Assembly: GCF_014257025.1 (NCBI RefSeq)
Contig: NZ_JACMSF010000055.1
Span: forward strand, 1-57,534
Reading direction: 5' to 3'
Length of the DNA: 57,534 nucleotides
DNA from: Streptomyces cupreus
Lineage (GTDB): Bacteria > Actinomycetota > Actinomycetes > Streptomycetales > Streptomycetaceae
Shown here: positions 8,480-16,838 of the stretch, piece after piece
How the letters are laid out: each line of letters opens with the position of its first letter
Numbering within the stretch: the first letter of the stretch is position 1
The notes under the pieces: generated by a model
What the model was told of the DNA's origin: nothing
The model's input: the letters and a program-made list of their open reading frames with translations, nothing else
Databases searched by the model: none
Program-made: the position numbers and the translations under genes

Positions 8480-9793
8480 ATGATCTCAAACCAAGCCGCG
8501 GGACCGGCAGTTGACGAGGTCGAGTCGCTCGCGGCGGACGCGCTGCGCTGGCTGCTCGCACAGGCGCGGGACGTCGGGGACGGCGGCCTCGGCTGGCCCG
8601 TGCGTCCCTCCGACGAGGCGCCGGACCCGATGTTCTACAACGGCACGGCCGGGGTCGTCCCGGTGCTGCTGGAGGCGTGGCGGTTCTTCGACGACGACGC
8701 CTACGCCGACACCGCCCTGCGCGCGGCCCATGGTCTCGCCGCCGCCGTCGAGGACACGGAGGACTGCTCCCTGTACTTCGGGCTCACCGGCATGGCGCTA
8801 GCGCTGCGGGCCGTCGACGAAGAACTGGGCGACCGTGCCGCCGCTGCCGCCGCGGACCGGGCCATGGCTCTCGTGCGGTCACGTTTCGACGGGACGCGCT
8901 GGGGCGAGCTGTTCGAGCTGATGGGCGGCAACGCCGGGATCGGCCTCGGCGCGCTGGTGCTCGGCGACACGGAGTTCGCCGTACGGGCCGTGGAGCCGTA
9001 TCTCGACGCGGCGGAGCCCACCCCGGCGGGCGTGCGGTGGGCCTTCCGGCCCGGTGTGACCGGGCGGATGCATCACCTCTCGCACGGCACGCTCGGCATC
9101 GTTCCGGCGCTGGCCGCGATCGGGGTCGCGTCCGGCCGCGCGGACCTCGTCGAGCTGGCGCTTGCGGGTGCTGCGGACGTCGTCTCCCGGGACGAGGCGG
9201 GGCCCGACGGCTTCCTGGTCCCGCACTCCGACCCGCGGCACGGCGGTGAGCGGGCCGCACGCTACAACTACGGCTGGTGCCACGGCCCGGCCGGTGACGC
9301 CCAGGTGTTCCGGCTGCTGCGGGACGCCCTCGACGACTCCGCCTGGTCGGCGCTGGCCGACCGCTGCTGGCACACCGTCACCCGCTCCGGGCTGCCGGCG
9401 CGGCTGAGCCCCGGTTTCTGGGACAACAACGGCCGCTGCTGCGGCACGGCCGGCGTCCTGGCCCTCGCCTGCGACCGGATCGCCGAGCAGGACGACGCCC
9501 CGGACTTCGCCGGGATCCTGGTCACGGACCTCGCCGCGCGGGCCACCCGGGACGCGGACGGCGCCCGCTGGTCGAACGTGGAGCACCGGGCCACCCCGAG
9601 CGAGCTGGAACCGGAGACCGGCTGGGCGATGGGCAACGCGGGCATCGCGCGTGAACTGCTGCGCTGGGTACGGCTGAGCCGGGGCGGCGCCCCGGACTAC
9701 GCCTTCGCCTGGCCCGATCAGCCCGCAGTGCGGTGGGACGTCGCTCAGGCCACCGAGCCGATGCGCCCGGCCGGTACGAAGGCCTCGTCGTGA
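8480..9793 (+). CDS. LanC-like (lanthionine synthetase C family) protein
   Basis: A 437-residue alpha/alpha-barrel protein with repeated Gly-containing turns (YNGTAGVVPVLLEA, FGLTGMALAL, GGNAGIGLGAL, LSHGTLGIVPAL). Zinc-site motifs are at YGWCHGPAG (Cys about 267) and GRCCGTAGV (Cys 320/321). Classical LanC enzymes have Cys-His-Gly at the second site; here it is Cys-Cys-Gly. No lanthipeptide precursor or LanB dehydratase is seen nearby, so it is an orphan LanC-like protein rather than part of a peptide cluster. Its last 49 bases overlap the 3' end of the convergent XdhC gene. Confidence 0.8.
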   Translation: MISNQAAGPAVDEVESLAADALRWLLAQARDVGDGGLGWPVRPSDEAPDPMFYNGTAGVVPVLLEAWRFFDDDAYADTALRAAHGLAAAVEDTEDCSLYFGLTGMALALRAVDEELGDRAAAAAADRAMALVRSRFDGTRWGELFELMGGNAGIGLGALVLGDTEFAVRAVEPYLDAAEPTPAGVRWAFRPGVTGRMHHLSHGTLGIVPALAAIGVASGRADLVELALAGAADVVSRDEAGPDGFLVPHSDPRHGGERAARYNYGWCHGPAGDAQVFRLLRDALDDSAWSALADRCWHTVTRSGLPARLSPGFWDNNGRCCGTAGVLALACDRIAEQDDAPDFAGILVTDLAARATRDADGARWSNVEHRATPSELEPETGWAMGNAGIARELLRWVRLSRGGAPDYAFAWPDQPAVRWDVAQATEPMRPAGTKASS

Positions 9794-10896
9794 TGGATCG
9801 GTGTGTGGGCGCCGGTCAGTGACACCCCGCTGCCGCCACGGCGGCTCGCGACGATCTCGGAGGCGATCGACAGGGCGGTCTCCTCGGGCGTACGGGCGCC
9901 GAGGTCGAGGCCGATCGGGGACCTCAGGCGCGTCAGCTCCAGCTCGGTGACGCCGACTTCGCGCAGGCGTTCGTTACGGTCCAGGTGGGTGCGGCGCGAG
10001 CCCATCGCGCCGACGTAGGCGACGGGCAGGCGCAGGGCGAGCCGGAGCAGGGGTACGTCGAACTTGGCATCGTGGGTGAGCACGCACAGGACCGTGCGGG
10101 CGTCGACCTGGGTGCGCTCCAGGTACTGGTGCGGCCACTCGACGACGATCTCGTCGGCCTCGGGGAAGCGGGCCTTGGTCGCGAAGACGGGCCGGGCGTC
10201 GCACACCGTCACGCGGTAGCCCAGGAACTTGCCGATCCGCACCAGCGCCGACGCGAAGTCGATCGCGCCGAAGACGATCATCCGGGGCGGCGGCACCGAG
10301 GACTCGACCAGCACCGTGAGCGGTGCTCCGCAGCGAGAGCCCTGCTCTCCGATCTCCAGGGTGCCGGTGCGCCCGGCGTCCAGGAAGGCGCCCGTCTCGG
10401 CGGCGACCGTGCGGTCCAGCTCGGGATGGGCGCCGAAGCCGCCGTCGTAGGAGCCGTCGGGGCGTACGACGAGCGCACGGCCCGTCAGTTCCCGCGGTCC
10501 GGAGACGATCCGCGCGACCGCCGCCGTCTCCCCACGTGCGGCGGCGGCCAGCGCCGCCATGATCACCGGGCGGGCCGGATCGGCGGCCCGTACCGGGGTG
10601 ACCAGGATGTCGATGACGCCACCGCAGGTCAGGCCCACGGCGAAGGCGTCCTCGTCGCTGTAGCCGAAGCGCTCCAGGACGGTTTCGCCGTCCACCAGCG
10701 CCTGTTGGCACAGCTCGTACACCGCGCCCTCCACACAGCCGCCGGAGACCGAGCCGATCGCCGTGCCCTCGGTGTCCACCGCGAGCGCGGCGCCGGGTCG
10801 GCGGGGCGCGCTGCCGCCGACCGCGACCACGGTCGCCACGGCGAAGTCACGCCCCTGCTCGACCCACCGGTGCAGCTCTTCGGCGATGTCCAGCAT
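9745..10896 (-). CDS. xdhC: XdhC/CoxI-family molybdenum cofactor insertion factor
   Basis: A 383-residue accessory protein. The N-terminal XdhC/CoxI domain has VATVVAVGGSAPRRPGAALA and GSVSGGCVEGAVYE (about residues 20-62). The C-terminal Rossmann-like domain has RMIVFGAIDFASALVRIGK (about 210-228), LTHDAKFDVPLL and VAYVGAMGSRRTHLDR. XdhC proteins bind and sulfurate molybdenum cofactor and load it into xanthine dehydrogenase. It is the last gene of the leftward purine cluster, 40 bp after the permease gene. Its stop lies inside the 3' end of the convergent LanC-like gene. Confidence 0.9.
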   Translation of the reverse strand: MLDIAEELHRWVEQGRDFAVATVVAVGGSAPRRPGAALAVDTEGTAIGSVSGGCVEGAVYELCQQALVDGETVLERFGYSDEDAFAVGLTCGGVIDILVTPVRAADPARPVIMAALAAAARGETAAVARIVSGPRELTGRALVVRPDGSYDGGFGAHPELDRTVAAETGAFLDAGRTGTLEIGEQGSRCGAPLTVLVESSVPPPRMIVFGAIDFASALVRIGKFLGYRVTVCDARPVFATKARFPEADEIVVEWPHQYLERTQVDARTVLCVLTHDAKFDVPLLRLALRLPVAYVGAMGSRRTHLDRNERLREVGVTELELTRLRSPIGLDLGARTPEETALSIASEIVASRRGGSGVSLTGAHTPIHHDEAFVPAGRIGSVA

Positions 10897-10936
10897 CTCT
10901 CGGTCTCCTTAAGGCAGTTGTGTGGAGGGCTCTCGG

Positions 10937-12394
10937 CTAGTGCACGCCGAGCCAGCTCTCGATCGGGTTGAGGGCGAAGAACACCAGGAAGATCACCGTC
11001 AGGGCCCACATGAACGCCCCGATCTCGCGGACCTTGCCCTGGGCGGTCTTGATGGCGACGTACGAGATGACGCCGGCCGCGACGCCCGCGGTGATGGAGT
11101 AGGTGAACGGCATGATCACGACGGTCAGGAAGACCGGGATCGCGGTGGCGCGGTTGCCCCAGTCCACGTGCCGGGCGTTCATCATCATCATGGCGCCGAT
11201 GACGACCAGGGCCGCCGCCGCGACCTCGCCGGGCACGATCGCCGTGAGCGGGGTGAAGAAGAGACAGGCCGCGAAGAACAGACCGGTGACGACCGAGGAC
11301 AGGCCCGTACGGGCGCCCTCGCCGACGCCGGTCGCCGATTCGACGAAGACGGTCTGGCCGGAGGCGCCGGAGACGCCGCCGATCGCGCCGCCCGCGCCGT
11401 CGATGAACAGCGCCTTGGACAGGCCCGGCATCCGGCCCTTGTCGTCGGCGAGCCTGGCCTCGGTGCCGACGCCGATGATCGTGGCCATCGCGTCGAAGAA
11501 CCCGGCGAGCACCAGCGTGAACACGATCATGCCGACCGTCATCGCGCCGACCTCGCCCCAGCCGCCGAACTCGACGTCACCGAAGATCGAGAAGTCCGGC
11601 ATGGACACCGCGCTGCCCTGCAGCTCGGGAGCGCCGCTCGCCCACTGCTTGGGGTCGATGACGTCGAACGCGTTGAGGGCGACGGCCAGTACGGTGCCGC
11701 CGACGATGCCGATCAGAATCGCGCCGGGGACGCCACGGGCCTGGAGCATGAAGATGGCCAGCAGGGTCGCGGCGAACAACAGCACGGGCCAGCCGGCCAG
11801 TTCGCCCGTAGGTCCGAGGGTGACCGGGGTGCCCTCGCCCTGGTGCACGAAGCCGGCCTTGTAGAAGCCGATCAGGGCGATGAACAGGCCGATGCCCATG
11901 GTGATCGCGTGCTTGAGCGCGAGCGGGATCGCGTTCATGATCATCTCGCGCAGGCCGGTGACGACCAGCAGCATGATGACCACGCCGTACATCACGCACA
12001 TGCCCATGGCCTGCGGCCAGGTCATCTGCGGGGCGACCTGCGAGGCGAGGACGCCGGAGACGGAGAGGCCGGCGGCGAGGGCGAGCGGCACCTTGCCGAA
12101 GAAGCCCATCAGCAGCGTGGTGAAGGCCGCCGCGAACGCGGTCGCGGTGATCAGGGCCTTCTGGGCGAGCGTGTCCCCTGCCGCGTCCTTGCCGGACAGG
12201 ATCAGGGGGTTGAGCAGGAGGATGTACGCCATCGCCATGAAGGTAGTGACGCCGCCGCGCACTTCGCGCGCGACCGTGGAGCCTCGCTTGGATATGTGAA
12301 AGTACCGGTCGAGCCAAGACCGTCCGGCCGGGACGAGGGTGCCTTCACCCGCGTCTTCGGCGACGGTCTTCGGCTCCAGTGACTGCTGGGTCAT
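10937..12394 (-). CDS. NCS2-family purine permease
   Basis: A 485-residue membrane protein with about 12 hydrophobic segments. The start has GGVTTFMAMAYILLLNP, typical of AzgA/GhxP/PbuG-type purine permeases. Further NCS2 features are GVLASQVAPQMTWPQAMGM, GFFDAMATIIGVGTEARL and GASGQTVFVESATGVGEGAR, the last near the substrate region. The C-terminus has WALTVIFLVFFALNPIESWL. Its position between the xanthine dehydrogenase genes and xdhC argues for uptake of xanthine, hypoxanthine, guanine or adenine feeding the same pathway. It lies 186 bp downstream of the Mo-subunit stop, so internal regulation is possible. Confidence 0.92.
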   Translation of the reverse strand: MTQQSLEPKTVAEDAGEGTLVPAGRSWLDRYFHISKRGSTVAREVRGGVTTFMAMAYILLLNPLILSGKDAAGDTLAQKALITATAFAAAFTTLLMGFFGKVPLALAAGLSVSGVLASQVAPQMTWPQAMGMCVMYGVVIMLLVVTGLREMIMNAIPLALKHAITMGIGLFIALIGFYKAGFVHQGEGTPVTLGPTGELAGWPVLLFAATLLAIFMLQARGVPGAILIGIVGGTVLAVALNAFDVIDPKQWASGAPELQGSAVSMPDFSIFGDVEFGGWGEVGAMTVGMIVFTLVLAGFFDAMATIIGVGTEARLADDKGRMPGLSKALFIDGAGGAIGGVSGASGQTVFVESATGVGEGARTGLSSVVTGLFFAACLFFTPLTAIVPGEVAAAALVVIGAMMMMNARHVDWGNRATAIPVFLTVVIMPFTYSITAGVAAGVISYVAIKTAQGKVREIGAFMWALTVIFLVFFALNPIESWLGVH

Positions 12395-12518
12395 GTGGGC
12401 CTACTCCCAAGGTTCACAGGGGCACCCGTATGGGGAACCGCAGGCGCGGCTACGGGATTTGGGAAGGTGCTTCGGCCGCACGACCCGGGGGACGGCCCGA
12501 GACGAACGATCTGGTTAC

Positions 12519-12562
12519 TCCGGGCGGCGCGGCGAAGTGTGACGTTCCCGGTGCCGCCCGGA
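12519..12562 (-). terminator. possible stem-loop between Mo subunit and permease genes
   Basis: A perfect 10-bp GC-rich stem (12519-12528 with 12553-12562) around a 24-base loop lies 19 bp past the Mo-subunit stop. It could partly end or attenuate the transcript before the permease gene. The long loop makes it a weak call. Confidence 0.35.
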
Positions 12563-12580
12563 GGGACTTGCGGTATTTCG

Positions 12581-15001
12581 CTACGCCTGACCGGTGAGGT
12601 GTTCCGGTCGTACCGGCGTCCTGTTCAGCTCCAGTCCCGTCGCGTTGCGGATCGCCGCGAGGACGGCCGGAGTCGAGGACAGCGTGGGGGCCTCGCCGAT
12701 GCCGCGGAGCCCGTATGGGGCGTGCTCGTCGGCGAGTTCGAGCACGTCGACCGGGATGATCGGCGTGTCGAGAATCGTGGGAAGCAGATAGTCCGTGAAG
12801 GACGGGTTCCTGACCTTCGCGGTCTTGGGATCGACGACGATCTCCTCCATCACCGCGATGCCCATGCCCTGCAGAGTGCCGCCCTGGATCTGGCCGAGGA
12901 CGGACAGCGGGTTGAGGGCCTTGCCGACGTCCTGGGCGCAGGCCAGCTCGATGACCTTGACCAGGCCGAGCTCGGTGTCGACCTCGACGACCGCGCGGTG
13001 CGCCGCGAAGGAGTACTGGACGTGGCCGTTGCCCTGGCCGGTGCGCAGGTCGAAGGCCTCGGTCGGCCGGTGCCGCCACTCCTCCTCGACCTCGACGGAC
13101 TCGTTCTCCAGCACGTCCACCAGGTCGGCGAGGACCTCGCCGCCATCGGTGACGACCTTGCCGCCCTCCAGAAGCAGCTCCGCCGTCGCCCAAGCCGGGT
13201 GGTAGGAGCCGAACTTGCGGCGCCCGATCTCCAGGACCCGCTCGCGCACCAGCTCGCAGGCGTTCTTCACGGCGCCGCCGGTGACGTACGTCTGACGCGA
13301 GGCCGACGTGGAACCCGCCGAGCCCACCTGCGTATCCGCCGGGTGAATGGTCACCTGGGTGACGCCCAGCTCGGTGCGGGCGATCTGCGCGTGGACGGTG
13401 ACACCGCCCTGGCCCACCTCCGCCATCGCGGTGTGCACGGTCGCGACGGGCTCGCCGCCCACGACCTCCATGCGCACCTTGGCGGTGGAGTAGTCGTCGA
13501 AGCCCTCGGAGAAGCCGACGTTCTTGATGCCGACCGCGTAGCCGATCCCGCGCACGACGCCTTCACCGTGCGTGGTGTTGGACAGACCGCCGGGCAGCTG
13601 GCGTACGTCCGCGCCCTCGCTGGACTCCCACTGACGCTCCGGAGGGAGCGGCATCGCCTTGACGCGGCGCAGGAGTTCGGCGACCGGGGCCGGAGAGTCG
13701 ACGGGCTGGCCCGTCGGCATGATGGTGCCCTGCTCCATGGCGTTGAGCTGCCGGAACTCCACCGGGTCCATGCCCAGCTTCGCCGCCAGCTTGTCCATCT
13801 GCGCCTCGTAGGCGAAGCACGCCTGGACCGCGCCGAAGCCGCGCATGGCGCCGCAGGGCGGGTTGTTGGTGTAGAGGGCGATGGCCTCGATGTCGACGTC
13901 GTCGATGACGTACGGACCGACGGACAGGGACGAGGCGTTGCCGACCACCGCCGGGGAGGCGGAGGCGTAGGCGCCGCCGTCCAGGACGATCCGGCACTTC
14001 ATGTGCGTGATCTTGCCGTCCTTGGTGGCGCCGTGCTCGTAGTAGAGCTTCGCCGGGTGGCGGTGGACGTGTCCGAAGAAGGACTCGAAGCGGTTGTAGA
14101 CGATCTTGACGGGCTTGCCGGTGCGCAGCGCCAGCAGACAGGCGTGGATCTGCATCGACAGGTCCTCGCGGCCGCCGAACGCGCCGCCGACGCCGGCCAG
14201 CGTCATGCGCACCTTCTTCTCGGGCAGGCCGAGGACGGGCGCGATCTGGCGCAGGTCGGAGTGAAGCCACTGGGTGGCGATGTAGAGGTGGACGCCGCCG
14301 TCCTCCTCCGGCACGGCGAGGCCGGACTCCGGGCCGAGGAAGGCCTGGTCCTGCATGCCGAAGGTGTACTCGCCCCTGACGATGACGTCGGCCTTCCTGG
14401 CGGCCTCGTCGGCGTTGCCGCGGACGATCGGCTGGCGGTGCACGATGTTCGGGTGCGGGACGTGGCCGGCGTGGTGGTCGTCGCGGCCCTCGTGGACGAG
14501 GATCGCGTCCGGCGCGGTCGCGGAGGCCTCATCAGTGATGACCGGCAGGTCGCGGTACTCGACGTGGATCTTCGCGGCGGCGCGGCGCGCGGTCTCCGGG
14601 TGGTCGGCGGCGACGATCGCCACCGGCTCGCCGTGGTGACGTACCTTGCCGTGGGCGAGAACCGGGGTGTCCTGGATCTCCAGGCCGTAGTTCTTCACCT
14701 CGGTGGGCAGGTCGTCGTAGGTCATGACGGCGTAGACGCCGGGCATGGCGAGGGCTTCGCTCGTGTCGATGGACACGATCTCGGCGTGGGCGACCGTCGA
14801 TCTCAGGATCTGGCCCCAGAGCATGTCCTCGTGCCACATGTCGGACGAGTACGCGAACTCGCCGGTGACCTTGAGGGTGCCGTCCGGGCGGAGCGTGGAC
14901 TCACCGATGCCGCCCTTGGTCTGGGACCCCTGGGTGATCTTCGTGGGAGTGCCGGTGGGGGCACCGCCCGCTTGAGCGAATTCGAAAGTGGGGGAGGGCA
15001 T
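12581..15001 (-). CDS. xanthine dehydrogenase, molybdopterin-binding subunit
   Basis: An 806-residue molybdenum hydroxylase large subunit. The a/b hammerhead domain is N-terminal, with VTGEFAYSSDM and LWGQILRSTVAHAEI. The Mo-cofactor domain follows, with GVGGAFGGRED, CGAMRGFGAVQACFAYE (contains the active-site Arg) and QGGTLQGMGIAVMEE. RGIGEAPTL near the C-terminus holds the catalytic Glu. The ATG at 15001 is just after the 2Fe-2S subunit stop and its GGGAGAGG site lies inside that gene. With the two genes before it this forms the three-subunit xanthine dehydrogenase that oxidises hypoxanthine and xanthine to urate in the cytoplasm. Confidence 0.95.
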   Translation of the reverse strand: MPSPTFEFAQAGGAPTGTPTKITQGSQTKGGIGESTLRPDGTLKVTGEFAYSSDMWHEDMLWGQILRSTVAHAEIVSIDTSEALAMPGVYAVMTYDDLPTEVKNYGLEIQDTPVLAHGKVRHHGEPVAIVAADHPETARRAAAKIHVEYRDLPVITDEASATAPDAILVHEGRDDHHAGHVPHPNIVHRQPIVRGNADEAARKADVIVRGEYTFGMQDQAFLGPESGLAVPEEDGGVHLYIATQWLHSDLRQIAPVLGLPEKKVRMTLAGVGGAFGGREDLSMQIHACLLALRTGKPVKIVYNRFESFFGHVHRHPAKLYYEHGATKDGKITHMKCRIVLDGGAYASASPAVVGNASSLSVGPYVIDDVDIEAIALYTNNPPCGAMRGFGAVQACFAYEAQMDKLAAKLGMDPVEFRQLNAMEQGTIMPTGQPVDSPAPVAELLRRVKAMPLPPERQWESSEGADVRQLPGGLSNTTHGEGVVRGIGYAVGIKNVGFSEGFDDYSTAKVRMEVVGGEPVATVHTAMAEVGQGGVTVHAQIARTELGVTQVTIHPADTQVGSAGSTSASRQTYVTGGAVKNACELVRERVLEIGRRKFGSYHPAWATAELLLEGGKVVTDGGEVLADLVDVLENESVEVEEEWRHRPTEAFDLRTGQGNGHVQYSFAAHRAVVEVDTELGLVKVIELACAQDVGKALNPLSVLGQIQGGTLQGMGIAVMEEIVVDPKTAKVRNPSFTDYLLPTILDTPIIPVDVLELADEHAPYGLRGIGEAPTLSSTPAVLAAIRNATGLELNRTPVRPEHLTGQA

Positions 15002-15006
15002 CGGGC

Positions 15007-15570
15007 TCAGACCGCCTCTCCCTGCCGGGCGGCCGCGAGGCGGACCGCGTCCATGATCTTCTCGTAGCCGGTGCAGCGGCACAGGTTGCCCGAGAGCGCC
15101 TCGCGGATGTCCGCGTCGCTCGGGTTGGGGTTGCGCTCCAGCATCTCGTCGGCCGCGACCAGCAGACCCGGGGTGCAGAAGCCGCACTGGACGGCGCCGG
15201 CGTCGATGAACGCCTGCTGGATCGGAGAGAGCGCTGCGCGCGGGGATGAGCCGGTGCCCTCGCCGGTCTGCGAGTCCTGGCCCTCGGCGGTGCCGCAGGC
15301 ACCCGTACCGCAGGAACGCTGCTTGGCGAAGTCCGCGAGCCCCTCGACGGTCACGACCTCACGGCCCTCGACCTGACCGGCGGCGACCAGACAGGAACAC
15401 ACCGGGACGCCGTCGAGGCGGACCGTGCAGGAACCGCACTCGCCCTGCTCACAGGCGTTCTTGGAACCGGGAAGGCCCAGCCGCTCGCGCAGCACGTACA
15501 GCAGGGACTCGCCCTCCCACACGTCGTCGGCTTCCTGCGGACGTCCGTTGACAGTGAAGTTGACACGCAT
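15007..15570 (-). CDS. xanthine dehydrogenase, 2Fe-2S subunit
   Basis: A 187-residue electron-transfer subunit. The plant-type ferredoxin cluster is at ACEQGECGSCTVRLDGVPVC (about residues 39-58). The second cluster is in the helical domain, with AVQCGFCTPG and NLCRCTGY. Between the two domains there is an extra linker (about 80-112) with CGTGACGT and a Gly/Ser/Thr-rich stretch; the two added cysteines are not part of the usual clusters. The start overlaps the FAD-subunit stop by one base (TGATG). Confidence 0.95.
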   Translation of the reverse strand: MRVNFTVNGRPQEADDVWEGESLLYVLRERLGLPGSKNACEQGECGSCTVRLDGVPVCSCLVAAGQVEGREVVTVEGLADFAKQRSCGTGACGTAEGQDSQTGEGTGSSPRAALSPIQQAFIDAGAVQCGFCTPGLLVAADEMLERNPNPSDADIREALSGNLCRCTGYEKIMDAVRLAAARQGEAV

Positions 15571-16460
15571 CAGGCGACTCCCTCCGTGTGGGCGGCGGTG
15601 CCGCGGTAGGACTCCCAGGTCCAGGTCAGCGTGCGGCGTGCCATGATGCCGACGGCGTGGCGGCGGTAGCTCGCGGTACCCCGGACGTCGTCGATCGGGT
15701 TGCAGGCGGCGGAGCACAGGTCCGCGAACTGCTTGGCTACCGACGGGGTGATGATCTCGCCGTTGTCCCAGAAGCCGCCCTCTTCCAGCGCGGCGTTCAG
15801 GAACTCCTCGGCGGCCTTGGCCCGCACGGGCGTGGGCGCGGCCGAGCCGATGCCGGTACGCACGGTCCGCGTCCCGGGGTGCAGCGCGAGCCCGAAGGCG
15901 CACACGGCGATGACCATGGCGTTGCGCGTGCCCACCTTCGAGAACTGCTGGGGCCCGTCCGCCTTGTCGATGTGCACCGCGCGGATCAGCTCGTCGGGCG
16001 CGAGCGCGTTGCGCTTCACGCCGGTGTAGAACTCGTCGATCGGGATACGGCGGCTGCCGCGCACCGACTCGACCTCGACCTCGGCACCGGCCGCGAGGAG
16101 CGCGGGGTGGGCGTCGCCGGCCGGGGAGGCGGTGCCGAGGTTGCCGCCGACGCCGCCGCGGTTACGGATCTGCGGGGAGGCGACCGTGTGCGAGGCGAGG
16201 GCGAGACCCGGCAGCTCGGCGCGCAGGTTCTCCATGATCTGGGTGTACGGGACGGAGGCGCCGAGCCGCACACTCTCCTCGCCGACCTCCCACTCGTAGA
16301 GGTCGCCGATGCGGTTGAGGTCCAGGAGGTACTCGGGCCGGCGGTGGTCGAAGTTGATCTCGACCATCACATCGGTGCCACCCGCAATCGGCACAGCGGT
16401 GGGGTGCTCGGCCTTCGCGGCGAGCGCCTCCTCCCAGCTGGCGGGGCGAAGGAAGTCCAT
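15570..16460 (-). CDS. xanthine dehydrogenase, FAD-binding subunit
   Basis: A 296-residue CoxM/XdhB-type flavin subunit. FAD contacts are visible in PIAGGTDVMVEI (about residues 24-35) and RGGVGGNLGTASPAGDAHP (about 102-120). The C-terminal CO-dehydrogenase flavoprotein domain follows. ATG 16460 is the first codon of the operon; an upstream in-frame ATG at 16505 would add a basic leader not seen in relatives. It passes electrons from the 2Fe-2S subunit to the acceptor (NAD). It is first in the leftward operon FAD, 2Fe-2S, Mo subunit, permease, xdhC. Confidence 0.93.
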   Translation of the reverse strand: MDFLRPASWEEALAAKAEHPTAVPIAGGTDVMVEINFDHRRPEYLLDLNRIGDLYEWEVGEESVRLGASVPYTQIMENLRAELPGLALASHTVASPQIRNRGGVGGNLGTASPAGDAHPALLAAGAEVEVESVRGSRRIPIDEFYTGVKRNALAPDELIRAVHIDKADGPQQFSKVGTRNAMVIAVCAFGLALHPGTRTVRTGIGSAAPTPVRAKAAEEFLNAALEEGGFWDNGEIITPSVAKQFADLCSAACNPIDDVRGTASYRRHAVGIMARRTLTWTWESYRGTAAHTEGVA

Positions 16461-16838
16461 GACCGGCTCTCTTCTTCGTCTCGTGGGTCGTACAGATTGA
16501 GCCAATCCGTGTGCGGCGGGCCCGGCTCGTTCATGTGCTGTTAACGCGGAGTGAGGTCAGTACACAGCGCCGTCCTCCACCGGGGTCAGTCACGGAAACC
16601 ATGAAGGAGTTGGCTGGCCAGGCCGGTCATCTTGTAGATTCGTATGAACGGAGGTCATCAGTAACCTCCTGGTTTTCCTCTGGAAACGTGCGACGCACAC
16701 CACGTGACCTGGGACACAGCCGAAACGCGACCCACGCGTCGGCGAGCATGGCTCACCGGCCCGCCGGACGGACCCGGGACCTCAACCATCCACCTAGATC
16801 CATCGTAGATTTCGAGACAAAGAACGGCGGCGACGAGA
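16461..16838. promoter_or_regulatory. divergent control region of xanthine dehydrogenase operon and PucR gene
   Basis: This 378-bp gap holds both promoters. A dyad GGAGGT (16650-16655) and ACCTCC (16664-16669) with an 8-base spacer lies near its middle. The word GTAGATT recurs at about 16634 and 16806. These are candidate sites for PucR or another purine-responsive regulator. No coding frame is convincing. Confidence 0.45.

Noticed and set aside
8480..9793. Lanthipeptide biosynthetic cluster around the LanC-like gene
   Set aside because: No precursor peptide, dehydratase, protease or transporter gene is found nearby. The neighbours are an SRPBCC protein and purine genes.
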